64,000 nt of DNA from positions 248,001 through 312,000 of the forward strand of contig NZ_RZGZ01000002.1 in NCBI RefSeq assembly GCF_003990045.1, read 5' to 3'. A program made the translations under genes and the position numbers. Below the pieces are notes generated by a model, which had not been told where the DNA came from, did not search any database, and saw only the letters and a list, made by a program, of their open reading frames with translations. This DNA comes from Labedella endophytica (lineage in GTDB: Bacteria; Actinomycetota; Actinomycetes; Actinomycetales; Microbacteriaceae). This document shows positions 16,436-24,476 of the stretch, in pieces. Numbering within the stretch: the first letter of the stretch is position 1; every line of letters starts with the position of its first letter.

Positions 16436-17226
16436 GCGGCGATCCCGCGCTTGTCGAGGGAGTCGTTGACGATCGTGAGCCCCTCCATACCGGGCATCTT
16501 CGCGATGTGAGCGTCGATGGCCGACGCGGCCTTGCGGCCGTCCGGTCCGCCCATGAGGTGGCTCATGACGTGCTTGACCTCGGCCTCGTCCATGATCGTC
16601 GAGCCGACGGGGCCCCAGAACGAACTGAGCGCGAATCGGGCGAACTTCTGGGCCACGACGCTCTTCGCGAGCCGCTCGCGCGCCTGGGTCGCGTAGAACG
16701 CGACGTGGCGGGCCTCCTGCTTGGCGATGCGGCGCAGCAGCTCGGCGAGGATCGGGTGGCCCTCGAGGTCCGCCATACGGTTGTAGGCGGCAACGGCCGA
16801 CCACTCGTTCGCGGCACCCCAGATCATATGCACGGCGACGAAGTCCTTGCCGACGAGGTTGGAGAGCACCGACTGCTTCACGGGGTCGAGGCGGTCCTTC
16901 CAGCCGAGCTTGAGGCGCTTCGACTTGAGCTCGTCGAACTCGAGGGTGATGTCGTGCGCGGCGAGCACGGCCGAGAGGGCCTCGCCGTGCCAGAACTCCT
17001 CACGGTTCCACATCGTCATGAAGCCCGTGACGTCGGCGTCCTGGTGGGACGGCGTCACGAGCATGTCACGGAGATAGCAGACCGTGTGGTACTCCACGTC
17101 GGCCATGTAGCGGATGCTCCGCAACGTGTCCGGCGGAAGCGGGTTCGTGCGGAACTCGTCGAAGTCGAGATCCGACCAGTTCACATTGGTCGACGTCTTC
17201 GTGTACTTGTCGATGTCGAATGCCAT
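16432..17226 (-). CDS. Acyl-ACP-desaturase-like di-iron protein (catalytically complete paralogue)
   Basis: The 264-residue ferritin-like protein follows the acyl-ACP desaturase (FA_desaturase_2) pattern. Ligands in order are Glu45 (DVEYHT), Glu77 and His80 (EEFWH), Glu141 (ANEWS), and Glu171 and His174 (QEARH), a full set for a di-iron centre. Such enzymes use O2 and an electron donor to desaturate saturated chains. In this operon the substrate could be an acyl chain, a fatty alcohol or the alkyl ether itself; this is inference. A second copy at 21980-22807 has lost three of the ligands. Good ribosome binding site (GGGAG) before ATG 17226; it stops inside the CTG start of the lipid kinase. 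Confidence 0.8.
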   Translation of the reverse strand: MAFDIDKYTKTSTNVNWSDLDFDEFRTNPLPPDTLRSIRYMADVEYHTVCYLRDMLVTPSHQDADVTGFMTMWNREEFWHGEALSAVLAAHDITLEFDELKSKRLKLGWKDRLDPVKQSVLSNLVGKDFVAVHMIWGAANEWSAVAAYNRMADLEGHPILAELLRRIAKQEARHVAFYATQARERLAKSVVAQKFARFALSSFWGPVGSTIMDEAEVKHVMSHLMGGPDGRKAASAIDAHIAKMPGMEGLTIVNDSLDKRGIAA

Positions 17227-17236
17227 GTCGCTCCCT

Positions 17237-17986
17237 TTACCTCCACGTCCGGCGTCGTGCCGGGCGTGCGTCCGTGCGTGTGCTTCCCCAGATGCGACGC
17301 CACCGCGCACGCCCCGAGTGCGATTCTGCCCCATCACCCTCACCGGATCCGGCATGCGCGAGGTGCGCGGCGAACCAGGGGCCCCGCGTTCCGTCGATGG
17401 CCGTCTGGACGGCCTGCTCCGCCCGGTGGGCGAGCTCTGCTGGTTCGTCGCTCGCGCCCGCGGGGATTGGTCGGGAGAACGTGACCGTGACCCGCGGACG
17501 ACCCGCTCGCGGGAGGGGGCGCCAGGGTGGCAGCGCCGCGAACGTGCCATCGATCGCGACGGGTACGAGTGGCGCGCCGGCCTCGATCGCGAGGCGGGCC
17601 GCCGCGGTCCCGAAGCCACGCAGGTCGCCGTCGTCGGCGCGCTCCGCCTCCGCGAAGACGACGACGCTCCGCCCGGCGCGCAGCGTCACGCGGGCCGCGC
17701 CGAGACCGACGGCACCGGCCGCACCGCGCCCGAGCCCGGCTGCGTCGGAGGCGACCGCGACGGGACCGACGACGGGTTCGAGGACCGATCGCAGGAGTGG
17801 TCCGTCGAGAGAACTCGGGTGGTTCGCCGCGAAGACGAACGGGCCCGTGCCCTCCGCGATCTCCTCGACTCCCCACGTGACCACGTCGACGGCGGCCCGC
17901 ACCGCCGCTCGCCGCAGCGGACGGTGCGCCAGGACGGCGACGGCCGCGAGCGGCAGGAGCGGCGACACGGTCGCGCGGCGGATCAT
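17237..17986 (-). CDS. PlsC-like lysophospholipid/glycerol-phosphate acyltransferase
   Basis: The 249 residues contain the acyltransferase motif I NHPSSLD (His56 x4 Asp61) and a motif III variant FAEAERADDG in place of the usual FPEGTR, so the Glu is kept but the Gly-Thr is not. An N-terminal hydrophobic segment (residues 8-20) suggests membrane association. It could acylate DHAP, lysophosphatidate or an alkyl-lyso acceptor. The ATG overlaps the TGA of the LarA-like gene (ATGA); 10 nt separate its stop from the start of the di-iron protein gene downstream. Role inferred from the ether-lipid context. Confidence 0.75.
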   Translation of the reverse strand: MIRRATVSPLLPLAAVAVLAHRPLRRAAVRAAVDVVTWGVEEIAEGTGPFVFAANHPSSLDGPLLRSVLEPVVGPVAVASDAAGLGRGAAGAVGLGAARVTLRAGRSVVVFAEAERADDGDLRGFGTAAARLAIEAGAPLVPVAIDGTFAALPPWRPLPRAGRPRVTVTFSRPIPAGASDEPAELAHRAEQAVQTAIDGTRGPWFAAHLAHAGSGEGDGAESHSGRARWRRIWGSTRTDARPARRRTWR

Positions 17987-19536
17987 GCGAGCGCCGCCGG
18001 CCGCACGGGTGTGCCGTGCACGAACGTGAGCGACGTGTCGCCGCCGTCCCGGTGCCCCGCCATGTCGAGGGCGTCCTCGAGGGTCGTGGCCGCGCGGAAG
18101 CCGAGCTGCGACGCCGTCTCGCGGTCGCCACCCACGACGATGACGTCGGAGAGGTGCTCGCGGGCGGCCGACGTCGCGTACCAGGCGTGGAACGGGTGGA
18201 GGGCGTGGTGCGCCGAGCTCGTCCGGTAGAGGTGGCGGTACCAGTCGTCCCGGGCGAAGTCGTCCTCGAACCGCTCGGCGATCACGGCGGCGTCCGTCGA
18301 GTCGCGCAGCACGTCGGAGAAGAAGTCGACATAAGCCGCGTGGTGGATGGGGTGGAACGACGGCGTGAGGGGGTGCGAGAGGATCACGACGCCGCCCTCC
18401 CTCACGACGGGTTCGCCGGCGACACCGTCGAAGACCTGACCGAGACCGAGGGTCGCGACGCTGATCGGGTCGAGGGGCGCGCCGCTCGTGCCGTAGCCCG
18501 TGTCCGGCAGCCCGAAGAGGGCGATGTCGGCGCGAGCGGGCGGGTTTGCGAGCCGCGTCGTGCGCAGGAATGCGTCCGTCGAGGCGTGAACGGCCGACGG
18601 CGCCCCCGCGCGCACCGACGTGACGACGTGGCCGATCCCGGGGAACCGCACGGGTCGCACGGCCTCGGGCAGGACCGCGGCCGTCGAGCGCACGATGCGG
18701 GAGCGCACGCGGTCGAGAAGGGTCCACTCGCGCTCGCGCTTGCCGAGGAAGGCGCTCACCCGCTGGATGGGGGCGTCCGCGAGTGTGGCAGCGATCGTGA
18801 CGACGCGCGCCCGATCGCCGAGGCGGTCGACGAAGGGGGCGAGGGCGTCGTCGCGCTGCTGCGCCGTGACCCGGTCGGTCCCCGGGACCGGCGTGAGTGC
18901 CCGAGCGGTCGCGGCGCTCGCGAAGGACGGGACGAGCGAGGCCGAGCCCTCGTCGCCCACGGCCGTGGCCAGACGCACGGCTACGACGACGTCGCTCTCG
19001 ACGAGTCGCGAGGCGACCTCGATGGGCGACCCGTCCGGCAGCTCGCCGATCGAGGTCATTCCGTCGCGGTCCTCCGCGTCGTGGCTCGTGAGCGACGCGG
19101 CGTCGAACGAGCGGAACACCCGCTCCCCGAGGGTCGAGAGCAGCTCGTGCGAGGTCAGGCGTCGCCGCAACCCCGTGGCGGCGAGGACGCGCACGTCGTC
19201 GACGCCCGCTCGCGCTGCCATCTCGAGCACGCGTTCCACGATGCGCTGGCGCACGTCGGCGCCGCTCGTCGCCGTCACCGGCTGCGAGAGGTCGTCGACG
19301 ACGATCGTCAGGACCGTGCCAGCGGTGAGGAGCCTCTCGAGCGGTTCCGAGCCCTCGGGGGCGGCGAGAACGCGATCGAGCTCCGCGGACAGGGACCGAA
19401 CGGCCGGCTCGGCATCGGCCGGGTAGACGACGTCGGAGCCGACGGGCAGGCGCTCGAGGCGCACGCTGCCTCCGCGGAAGACGACGAGCGGAGGGGTGTC
19501 CTCGTCCACGGTGAGGACGTAGCCGGGTCTGGTCAT
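17983..19536 (-). CDS. LarA-like DUF2088 protein (nickel-pincer racemase superfamily)
   Basis: The 517 residues match the LarA/DUF2088 superfamily in the N-terminal half: VDDLSQPVTA, VDDVRVLAATGLRRRLTSHE, HDAEDRDGM, then SDVVVAVRL and a long C-terminal domain with His-rich SFHPIHHAAYV. LarA enzymes use a nickel-pincer nucleotide for racemisation or epimerisation of 2-hydroxy acids. No lar cofactor genes (larB, larC, larE) are present in the window. In this operon it sits between the acyl-CoA reductase and an acyltransferase, so a lipid-related hydroxy substrate is possible but unproven. It overlaps both neighbours by 4 nt. Confidence 0.7.
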   Translation of the reverse strand: MTRPGYVLTVDEDTPPLVVFRGGSVRLERLPVGSDVVYPADAEPAVRSLSAELDRVLAAPEGSEPLERLLTAGTVLTIVVDDLSQPVTATSGADVRQRIVERVLEMAARAGVDDVRVLAATGLRRRLTSHELLSTLGERVFRSFDAASLTSHDAEDRDGMTSIGELPDGSPIEVASRLVESDVVVAVRLATAVGDEGSASLVPSFASAATARALTPVPGTDRVTAQQRDDALAPFVDRLGDRARVVTIAATLADAPIQRVSAFLGKREREWTLLDRVRSRIVRSTAAVLPEAVRPVRFPGIGHVVTSVRAGAPSAVHASTDAFLRTTRLANPPARADIALFGLPDTGYGTSGAPLDPISVATLGLGQVFDGVAGEPVVREGGVVILSHPLTPSFHPIHHAAYVDFFSDVLRDSTDAAVIAERFEDDFARDDWYRHLYRTSSAHHALHPFHAWYATSAAREHLSDVIVVGGDRETASQLGFRAATTLEDALDMAGHRDGGDTSLTFVHGTPVRPAALA

Positions 19537-21983
19537 GCGGGGGTCTCCTCGGCGGAATGGGTCTTCGGGGGGCGCGGGGTGGGCGCCGGTTCGGAGGGAG
19601 GAAGGGCCGACTCGGATCGGAGCACGCCCACGAGAGAATCGAGCCTCCGGTGCCGCAGGTCGTGCCACAACCGGATGCGCCAGTGCTTCTGCACGGCGTG
19701 CTGGTAGAGCGCGGCGTCGGGATTGACGGCCTGTGGGTGACCCACGAGCTCCATCCACGCGCGATCCGCGTGGCTGTCGCCGTAGGCGTAGGAGGCCGAC
19801 AGGTCGAGGTCGTGGCGCTCGGCGTAGAGGCGCAACCATGCGGCGCGCGCCTCGTCGACGAGGGGCGGACCCGAGAGGTAGCCGGTCCAACGACCGTCGC
19901 GCACGTGCATCGAGCTCGCGACGACCTCGTCGAAGAGGCTCGCGAACGGCTCGACGAGCACGTCGACCGCCCCGGTCACGAGGACAGTGCGGTGGCCGGC
20001 CGCGCGGTGCGCTCGTACCCGTCGGATGGCCTCGGGCTTCATGCGCGCGAGCAGGGCGTCGCTCACGCTCTCGCGGACGAGGGCGCGCATGCGAGCGTCG
20101 TCGACGCCCTCGTAGCGGCGCAGGAACGTGCGGATGAACTCGCCGCGGTCGCGACGCTCGGCCTGCAGGTAGCGCGGGAGCGAGGCGAGAAGGTCGGCGA
20201 GCTCCGACGGCCAGTGCGACGTCGGGAGGCTCGCGAGGCGCACCCAGAGGTACTGCTCGACGATGTTCGACGCGAGGATCGTGCCCTCGAGGTCGAACAC
20301 GGCGACCGCGCGAGGATTCGTCGGCAGCGCCTTCTCCCCCACGGCCTTGGCGCGCGGTCGGGACGAGAACGTCTTCATGAGCGTCGTGACCGCCGGGAGG
20401 TGCACGCGCTGCATGTAATCGTCCCAGTCGATCGACGCGGCGTCGAAGCCGTGCACGTCCTGGCGTTCCGGAGCGACCGCCCGACCGAGCGCGGCCGTGC
20501 GGCTGTCGTCGTAGACGATCTCGGCCTGCGTGTACGACTGGTACAGATCGGCGTAGCTGCGGAGGAGCTCGAGGTCCTGCGCACGCGCCGAGACACCGCG
20601 CATCCAGCCCCGCGTCGTGGTCGACGACGGCAAGCGCAGGAGCAGCCGCTTGGCCGCGAGATTGGCCTTCTCGTTGAGCGCCAGGGTGCGCTCGATCGCC
20701 TTGCTGCCGGGGAACGCCCACGACGGCACACGGATGTGCCCGCGCTGGTCGTCGGGGATCGGGGTGGCGCTGAAATACTGCAGGACGTTCTCGTACATGT
20801 CGCGGAACGTCAGCGGATTACGTCCGCCCGAGCTGAGGTGGAAGTACTGGGGCGTCTCTACGGGGGGTGGCGTCGCGGCGACGGCGAGCGTCGCGTTCAC
20901 GACGATGTCGACGGGGATGATGTCGAGGATCGAGTCGGGCAGCCCCGGGAACTCGGGGAGCAGCCCGCGTCCGTAGGCGATGATGAGCGGATCGGCCACC
21001 TTGAAGCCGTCGATCCAACCGGGGAACGGGTGCGCGAGCGCGCTCTCGATGATCGCGGGACGCACGACGGACAAGCGGTGCCCCCTTCCGGCCCACAGGT
21101 CCTCGGCGACGCGTTCGCTCATCGACTTCGTGAGCGCGTAGACGTCGGCCCAACCGAGGCTCTGCGCGCGGGCACGCCCGTATTCCACGAGGCGCTTCTG
21201 GACCCATTCCCGCCGGCCCTCCTCGGCGGCCGCGGCGACGGCTTGCGGGCCGACCTTGCCCGACTCTGCGCGTGCCGCCGCGATGAGCGAGCGCAGGACC
21301 TCGGGACGTCGCGACGACGCCTCGACGGCGGTGCGCGCGGAGAGGGCCGCCGCGAGCTCTGTCCGCCAATCGACGGCGTGCTCGAGGGAGGCCTCGACGA
21401 CCGCGCCCTTGCGGATACCACCGACGTAGGCCGTGGAGACGTGCACGACGTGGGGGTCGGACCCCGTGCGCAGGAGCGCTTCGTAGAGGCCGACGGCGCC
21501 CTGGACGTTGGTCCGGAACGCCTCGTCGATCGGCGGGTCGAACGAGACGGTCGAGGCGCTGTGGATGAGCACGTCGAGGTCACCCGGCAACTCGGCGACA
21601 TCGCCCATGCTCGACTCGATGACGGTGACGCGCTCGGCGACCTGACGATCGGCCTCCTCCGCGCCCACTCGGTCACGCCACGGTCGGAACACCGGCTTGC
21701 GCATGAGGCTCGTGAGCCGGGCCGCTCCCGTGAGCGAGCCGCGCGGACGGATGAGCACGCTGATGCGGGTGCTCGGGTACTCGGCCAGCAGCTTCTCGAG
21801 GAGCGCCTGGCCGACGAAGCCCGTCGCGCCCGTGAGGAGGAGGTGCTGGCCCTCGAGCGGACCGGCGCCGAGCGCCTCGGTCAGCGCGTCCGCAGCGACG
21901 GCCACCGCATCCACGTCCGCGCCGTCCGCGCCGTCCGCGGTGACGGCGCGCGCGTCGTCGGCACCGCTCGTACCGCCGGTCAC
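19533..21983 (-). CDS. Fatty acyl-CoA reductase fused to a HAD-IB phosphatase
   Basis: The 816 residues comprise two enzymes. Residues 45 to about 400 are an extended SDR domain of the fatty acyl-CoA reductase type: TGATGFVG (51-58), HVSTAYVGG with the catalytic Ser, and YALTKSMSE with the Tyr-x3-Lys pair, followed by DIIPVDIVVNATL and a helical reductase tail. The C-terminal part (from about residue 535) is a HAD phosphatase related to SerB: AVFDLEGTIL, VTGAVDVL and AYGDSHADRAW. The usual second Asp of motif I is Glu here. The reductase would supply fatty alcohol for ether lipids. GTG start overlapping the upstream TGA (GTGA); an acidic, Ala-rich N-terminal tail precedes the Rossmann fold. 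Confidence 0.85.
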   Translation of the reverse strand: MTGGTSGADDARAVTADGADGADVDAVAVAADALTEALGAGPLEGQHLLLTGATGFVGQALLEKLLAEYPSTRISVLIRPRGSLTGAARLTSLMRKPVFRPWRDRVGAEEADRQVAERVTVIESSMGDVAELPGDLDVLIHSASTVSFDPPIDEAFRTNVQGAVGLYEALLRTGSDPHVVHVSTAYVGGIRKGAVVEASLEHAVDWRTELAAALSARTAVEASSRRPEVLRSLIAAARAESGKVGPQAVAAAAEEGRREWVQKRLVEYGRARAQSLGWADVYALTKSMSERVAEDLWAGRGHRLSVVRPAIIESALAHPFPGWIDGFKVADPLIIAYGRGLLPEFPGLPDSILDIIPVDIVVNATLAVAATPPPVETPQYFHLSSGGRNPLTFRDMYENVLQYFSATPIPDDQRGHIRVPSWAFPGSKAIERTLALNEKANLAAKRLLLRLPSSTTTRGWMRGVSARAQDLELLRSYADLYQSYTQAEIVYDDSRTAALGRAVAPERQDVHGFDAASIDWDDYMQRVHLPAVTTLMKTFSSRPRAKAVGEKALPTNPRAVAVFDLEGTILASNIVEQYLWVRLASLPTSHWPSELADLLASLPRYLQAERRDRGEFIRTFLRRYEGVDDARMRALVRESVSDALLARMKPEAIRRVRAHRAAGHRTVLVTGAVDVLVEPFASLFDEVVASSMHVRDGRWTGYLSGPPLVDEARAAWLRLYAERHDLDLSASYAYGDSHADRAWMELVGHPQAVNPDAALYQHAVQKHWRIRLWHDLRHRRLDSLVGVLRSESALPPSEPAPTPRPPKTHSAEETPA

Positions 21984-22807
21984 GCGGCTGCTCCGAATCG
22001 CTGGGCCGCCCGCTGCATGACGCGGAGGCCGCCCATGCCGGGGAGGGCATCGATCCGCCGGTCGATCCGGGCGATGCGGCCGCGGGATCGCGCGTCGGGA
22101 AAGAGCGAGCGGAAGACGTAGCGTGTCTCGGCGCTCGGCTCCTCGCGCATCCCGGTGGGCAGGAATCTCCGGGAGAGCATCGCCCGGGTCAGCCGGCGGG
22201 CGCCGTCCGTCTCGGCGAGACGCCGCAGGGCCTCCTCCTCGAAGAAGACGCGGTGGCGGGATCGCACGTGGGCGAACGTCGCGAGGAGCTCGGTCAGCTC
22301 CGGGCGGGCCTCGGCATCGGAGAGAGCGGAGTAGACCTCGCGCGTCCAGTACTCGTCGATCGCGCCGCGCGTGACGTGCGTCGCGATGACGTCCTCGCCG
22401 ATGAGGTTCGCGGCGATGGCCGTGCCGATCGGGGCGAGGCGGTCACGCGTCTCGTCGATGCGGTGGAGCGCACGCCCCACGAGGCCACGCTCGGCGTGCA
22501 CCGAGTCCGCCTGCGCGCCGACGATCCGGTCGAAGGCGTCGGCGATCCAGTACTTCTCGAACGCCCAGGTCGCGAGGAACGCGGTGAGGCGGGCGTCCTT
22601 GTGCGACGGGGTCACGAGCACGTCACGCATGTGGTGCATCGTCGCGCGCTCCACATCGCGCAGGTACGCGAGGGTCCGAACGGTGTCGGGGGTCAGCGGC
22701 CGCTCGGCGAAGGCGTCGAGCGGGAGGGCGTCGGAGTGGCTGCCGACGGCCGAGCGCGTGAAGGCCCGGATGTCGAAGCCCTGCTGGGCGTCGGCGGTCT
22801 CGGTCAT
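21980..22807 (-). CDS. Degenerate acyl-ACP-desaturase-like paralogue (di-iron ligands lost)
   Basis: The 275 residues align along their length with the protein at 16432-17226, including the RDVLVTPSHKDA stretch and the C-terminal LPGMGGL segment. At the metal site Glu53 and Glu152 remain, but Glu77 of the paralogue is Lys85 here, His80 is Ile88 and Glu171 is Arg182, while His185 remains. Three of six ligands are therefore gone, and a catalytic di-iron centre is unlikely. It may be a regulatory or structural partner of the intact paralogue. It is the first gene of the minus operon, divergent from the SDR gene with a 75-nt shared promoter region. Confidence 0.75.
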   Translation of the reverse strand: MTETADAQQGFDIRAFTRSAVGSHSDALPLDAFAERPLTPDTVRTLAYLRDVERATMHHMRDVLVTPSHKDARLTAFLATWAFEKYWIADAFDRIVGAQADSVHAERGLVGRALHRIDETRDRLAPIGTAIAANLIGEDVIATHVTRGAIDEYWTREVYSALSDAEARPELTELLATFAHVRSRHRVFFEEEALRRLAETDGARRLTRAMLSRRFLPTGMREEPSAETRYVFRSLFPDARSRGRIARIDRRIDALPGMGGLRVMQRAAQRFGAAA

Positions 22808-22869
22808 TCGTGGTCCTCCGGTGGTTCGGTCTGCATGGTCGATATGCGCAGGGCCGTGCGCTGTGGTCG

Positions 22870-22875
22870 TATCGT
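22870..22875 (+). promoter_or_regulatory. Leaderless-type -10 box for the SDR gene
   Basis: TATCGT is followed by 7 nt and the ATG at 22883. Only 75 nt separate the two divergent operon starts, so both promoters must lie in 22808-22882. Confidence 0.45.
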
Positions 22876-22882
22876 GAGGGCC

Positions 22883-23653
22883 ATGCCCATTGCCCTCATC
22901 ACCGGCGGGACCTCGGGGATCGGCGCGGCGTTCGCCCGCGCCCTCGCGGCCCGTGGAACGGACCTCGTCCTCGTCGCCCGCGATCCCGACCGTCTCGCCT
23001 CCGTGTCGGCCGATCTCTCGACCTCGTTCGGAGTGGACGTCGAAACGGTTGTCGCCGACCTCGCGGACCGCGCCGACGTCGATCGCGTCGCCACGGTGCT
23101 CGAGCGGACCGACCGCCCGATCGACATGCTCGTCAACAACGCGGGATTCGGCGTGCACGACGCGCTGCTCGCGGAGGACACGACAATCCACGAACGCGCG
23201 CTCGATGTGATGGTGCGAGCGGTGCTCGTCCTCGGCGGCGCGGCCGGACGGGCGATGCGCGCCCGCGGGAACGGGTACATCGTCAACACGTCGAGCACGG
23301 CCGGCTTCATCACGATGGGCGCCTACTCCGCGATCAAGGCGTGGGTCACGTCGTACTCGGAGGGACTCGCGGTCGAACTCGCCGGAACGGGCGTCGGGGT
23401 CACGGCACTCTGCCCCGGCTGGGTGCGCACCGAGTTCCACGAACGCGCGGGGATCCGCGCGTCGTCGATCCCCTCGTTCCTGTGGGTCGACGCCGACGCT
23501 CTCGTCGCCGAGGCGCTGCAGGATGTGGCGAGAGGTCGCGTCATCTCGATCCCTTCGGTGCGGTTCCGTGTGCTCATGTGGCTCGCGCGGCACGCTCCCC
23601 GTGGAGCGATCCGCTGGGTGTCCGGACGCATCTCGTCAAGCCGTCGACACTGA
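22883..23653 (+). CDS. Short-chain dehydrogenase/reductase
   Basis: The 256-residue classical SDR shows the cofactor motif TGGTSGIG near the N-terminus, NNAG, catalytic Ser in NTSSTAG, YSAIK (Tyr-x3-Lys), and a C-terminal amphipathic basic tail (VRFRVLMWLARHAPR) that may contact membranes. Its position opposite the fatty acyl-CoA reductase and before the alkyl-DHAP synthase operon makes it a good candidate for the acyl/alkyl-DHAP reductase step. The sequence proves only the SDR fold. A GAGGG box lies 2 nt before the ATG, but a leaderless promoter is equally likely. Confidence 0.85.
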   Translation: MPIALITGGTSGIGAAFARALAARGTDLVLVARDPDRLASVSADLSTSFGVDVETVVADLADRADVDRVATVLERTDRPIDMLVNNAGFGVHDALLAEDTTIHERALDVMVRAVLVLGGAAGRAMRARGNGYIVNTSSTAGFITMGAYSAIKAWVTSYSEGLAVELAGTGVGVTALCPGWVRTEFHERAGIRASSIPSFLWVDADALVAEALQDVARGRVISIPSVRFRVLMWLARHAPRGAIRWVSGRISSSRRH

Positions 23654-23662
23654 CCGAACCGA

Positions 23663-23689
23663 CACCGTTGCGAGTGTATCGCTACGGTG
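23663..23689. promoter_or_regulatory. Candidate TetR-type operator upstream of the acyltransferase/AGPS operon
   Basis: CACCGTTGCGA (23663-23673), a 5-nt spacer and TCGCTACGGTG (23679-23689) form an inverted repeat with one mismatch in 11. It lies between the SDR stop and the -10 box at 23718. The operon ends with a TetR gene (26165), so autoregulation at this site is plausible. Confidence 0.5.
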
Positions 23690-23717
23690 ACCGTTTCGAT
23701 CCGCCCCCTTTTCGCAC

Positions 23718-23723
23718 TACTCT
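23718..23723 (+). promoter_or_regulatory. Leaderless-type -10 box for the PlsC/AGPS/TetR operon
   Basis: TACTCT is followed by 6 nt and GTG 23730. It lies 29 nt downstream of the candidate operator at 23663-23689. Confidence 0.5.
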
Positions 23724-23729
23724 GGGCGA

Positions 23730-24476
23730 GTGGAACGACCAGGGCGACCGCGACGGCGCACCCGCTACACCTCTCGAGTGCATGCCGGTGCTCGCTTCGT
23801 CGCCCAGCGCCTCCTCCTGAAGCCCCTCGTGTGGTCGCTCGTGCACGTCACGACGCACGGCGCGCATCGGCTCGATGAACTGCCGAAGACTTTCGTGGTG
23901 GTCGCGAACCACTCGAGCCACCTCGACGCTCCGCTCGTCATGGGTGCTCTGCCTCACCGTTTCAGTCGGTACCTCGCGGCCGCGGCCGCCGCCGACTACT
24001 TCTTCGACGTCTGGTGGAGGAAGGGACTCACCTCCCTCTTCTTCAACGCCTTCCCCGTCGACCGCGTCGGGGAGCTCCGGTCGAAGGGGCTCGCCACGAC
24101 GCTCCTCGAGGACGGGGTCCCCGTGCTGATCTTCCCGGAGGGCACGCGTTCCCGCGACACGACGATCGCCCCGTTCAAGGCAGGGGCGGCCGCGCTGTCG
24201 ATCAAGGCTCAGGTACCCGTGGTGCCCGTCGCGATGCATGGAGCTCAGGCCGCCATGCCGCGCACCCGTAACTGGCCGGTCCGCGGCCGGCCGCCCGTCG
24301 CCATCGCATTCGGCGAACCCCTCGTGCACCGAACGGGCGAGACCGTGACGGCATTCAATCGCCGCATCGAGTCGAGCGTGCGCGACCTCTACCTCTCGCT
24401 CGTCGAACCCGGCGACGACGGACAACGCAGGATCGACCCGCCATCGGGCGCGTCGCGGAACGAAGGGGCAGCATGA
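23730..24476 (+). CDS. 1-acyl-glycerol-3-phosphate acyltransferase family (PlsC)
   Basis: The 248 residues hold all standard PlsC motifs: NHSSHLD (His-x4-Asp), FFNAFPVDRVGE (acceptor binding), FPEGTRSRD and VPVVPVAMHGA. The N-terminus is strongly basic. It can be expected to transfer an acyl chain to DHAP or to an alkyl-lyso-glycerophosphate. Its last 4 nt overlap the start of the AGPS gene (ATGA), so the two are translationally coupled. This coupling with AGPS parallels the GNPAT-AGPS partnership of eukaryotic ether-lipid synthesis (inference). Confidence 0.85.
   Translation: MERPGRPRRRTRYTSRVHAGARFVAQRLLLKPLVWSLVHVTTHGAHRLDELPKTFVVVANHSSHLDAPLVMGALPHRFSRYLAAAAAADYFFDVWWRKGLTSLFFNAFPVDRVGELRSKGLATTLLEDGVPVLIFPEGTRSRDTTIAPFKAGAAALSIKAQVPVVPVAMHGAQAAMPRTRNWPVRGRPPVAIAFGEPLVHRTGETVTAFNRRIESSVRDLYLSLVEPGDDGQRRIDPPSGASRNEGAA

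Noticed and set aside
18016-22121. Long plus-strand open frames (563 and 854 codons) opposite the LarA-like and reductase genes
   Set aside because: Antisense shadows of real genes with overlapping stop/start coupling on the minus strand.
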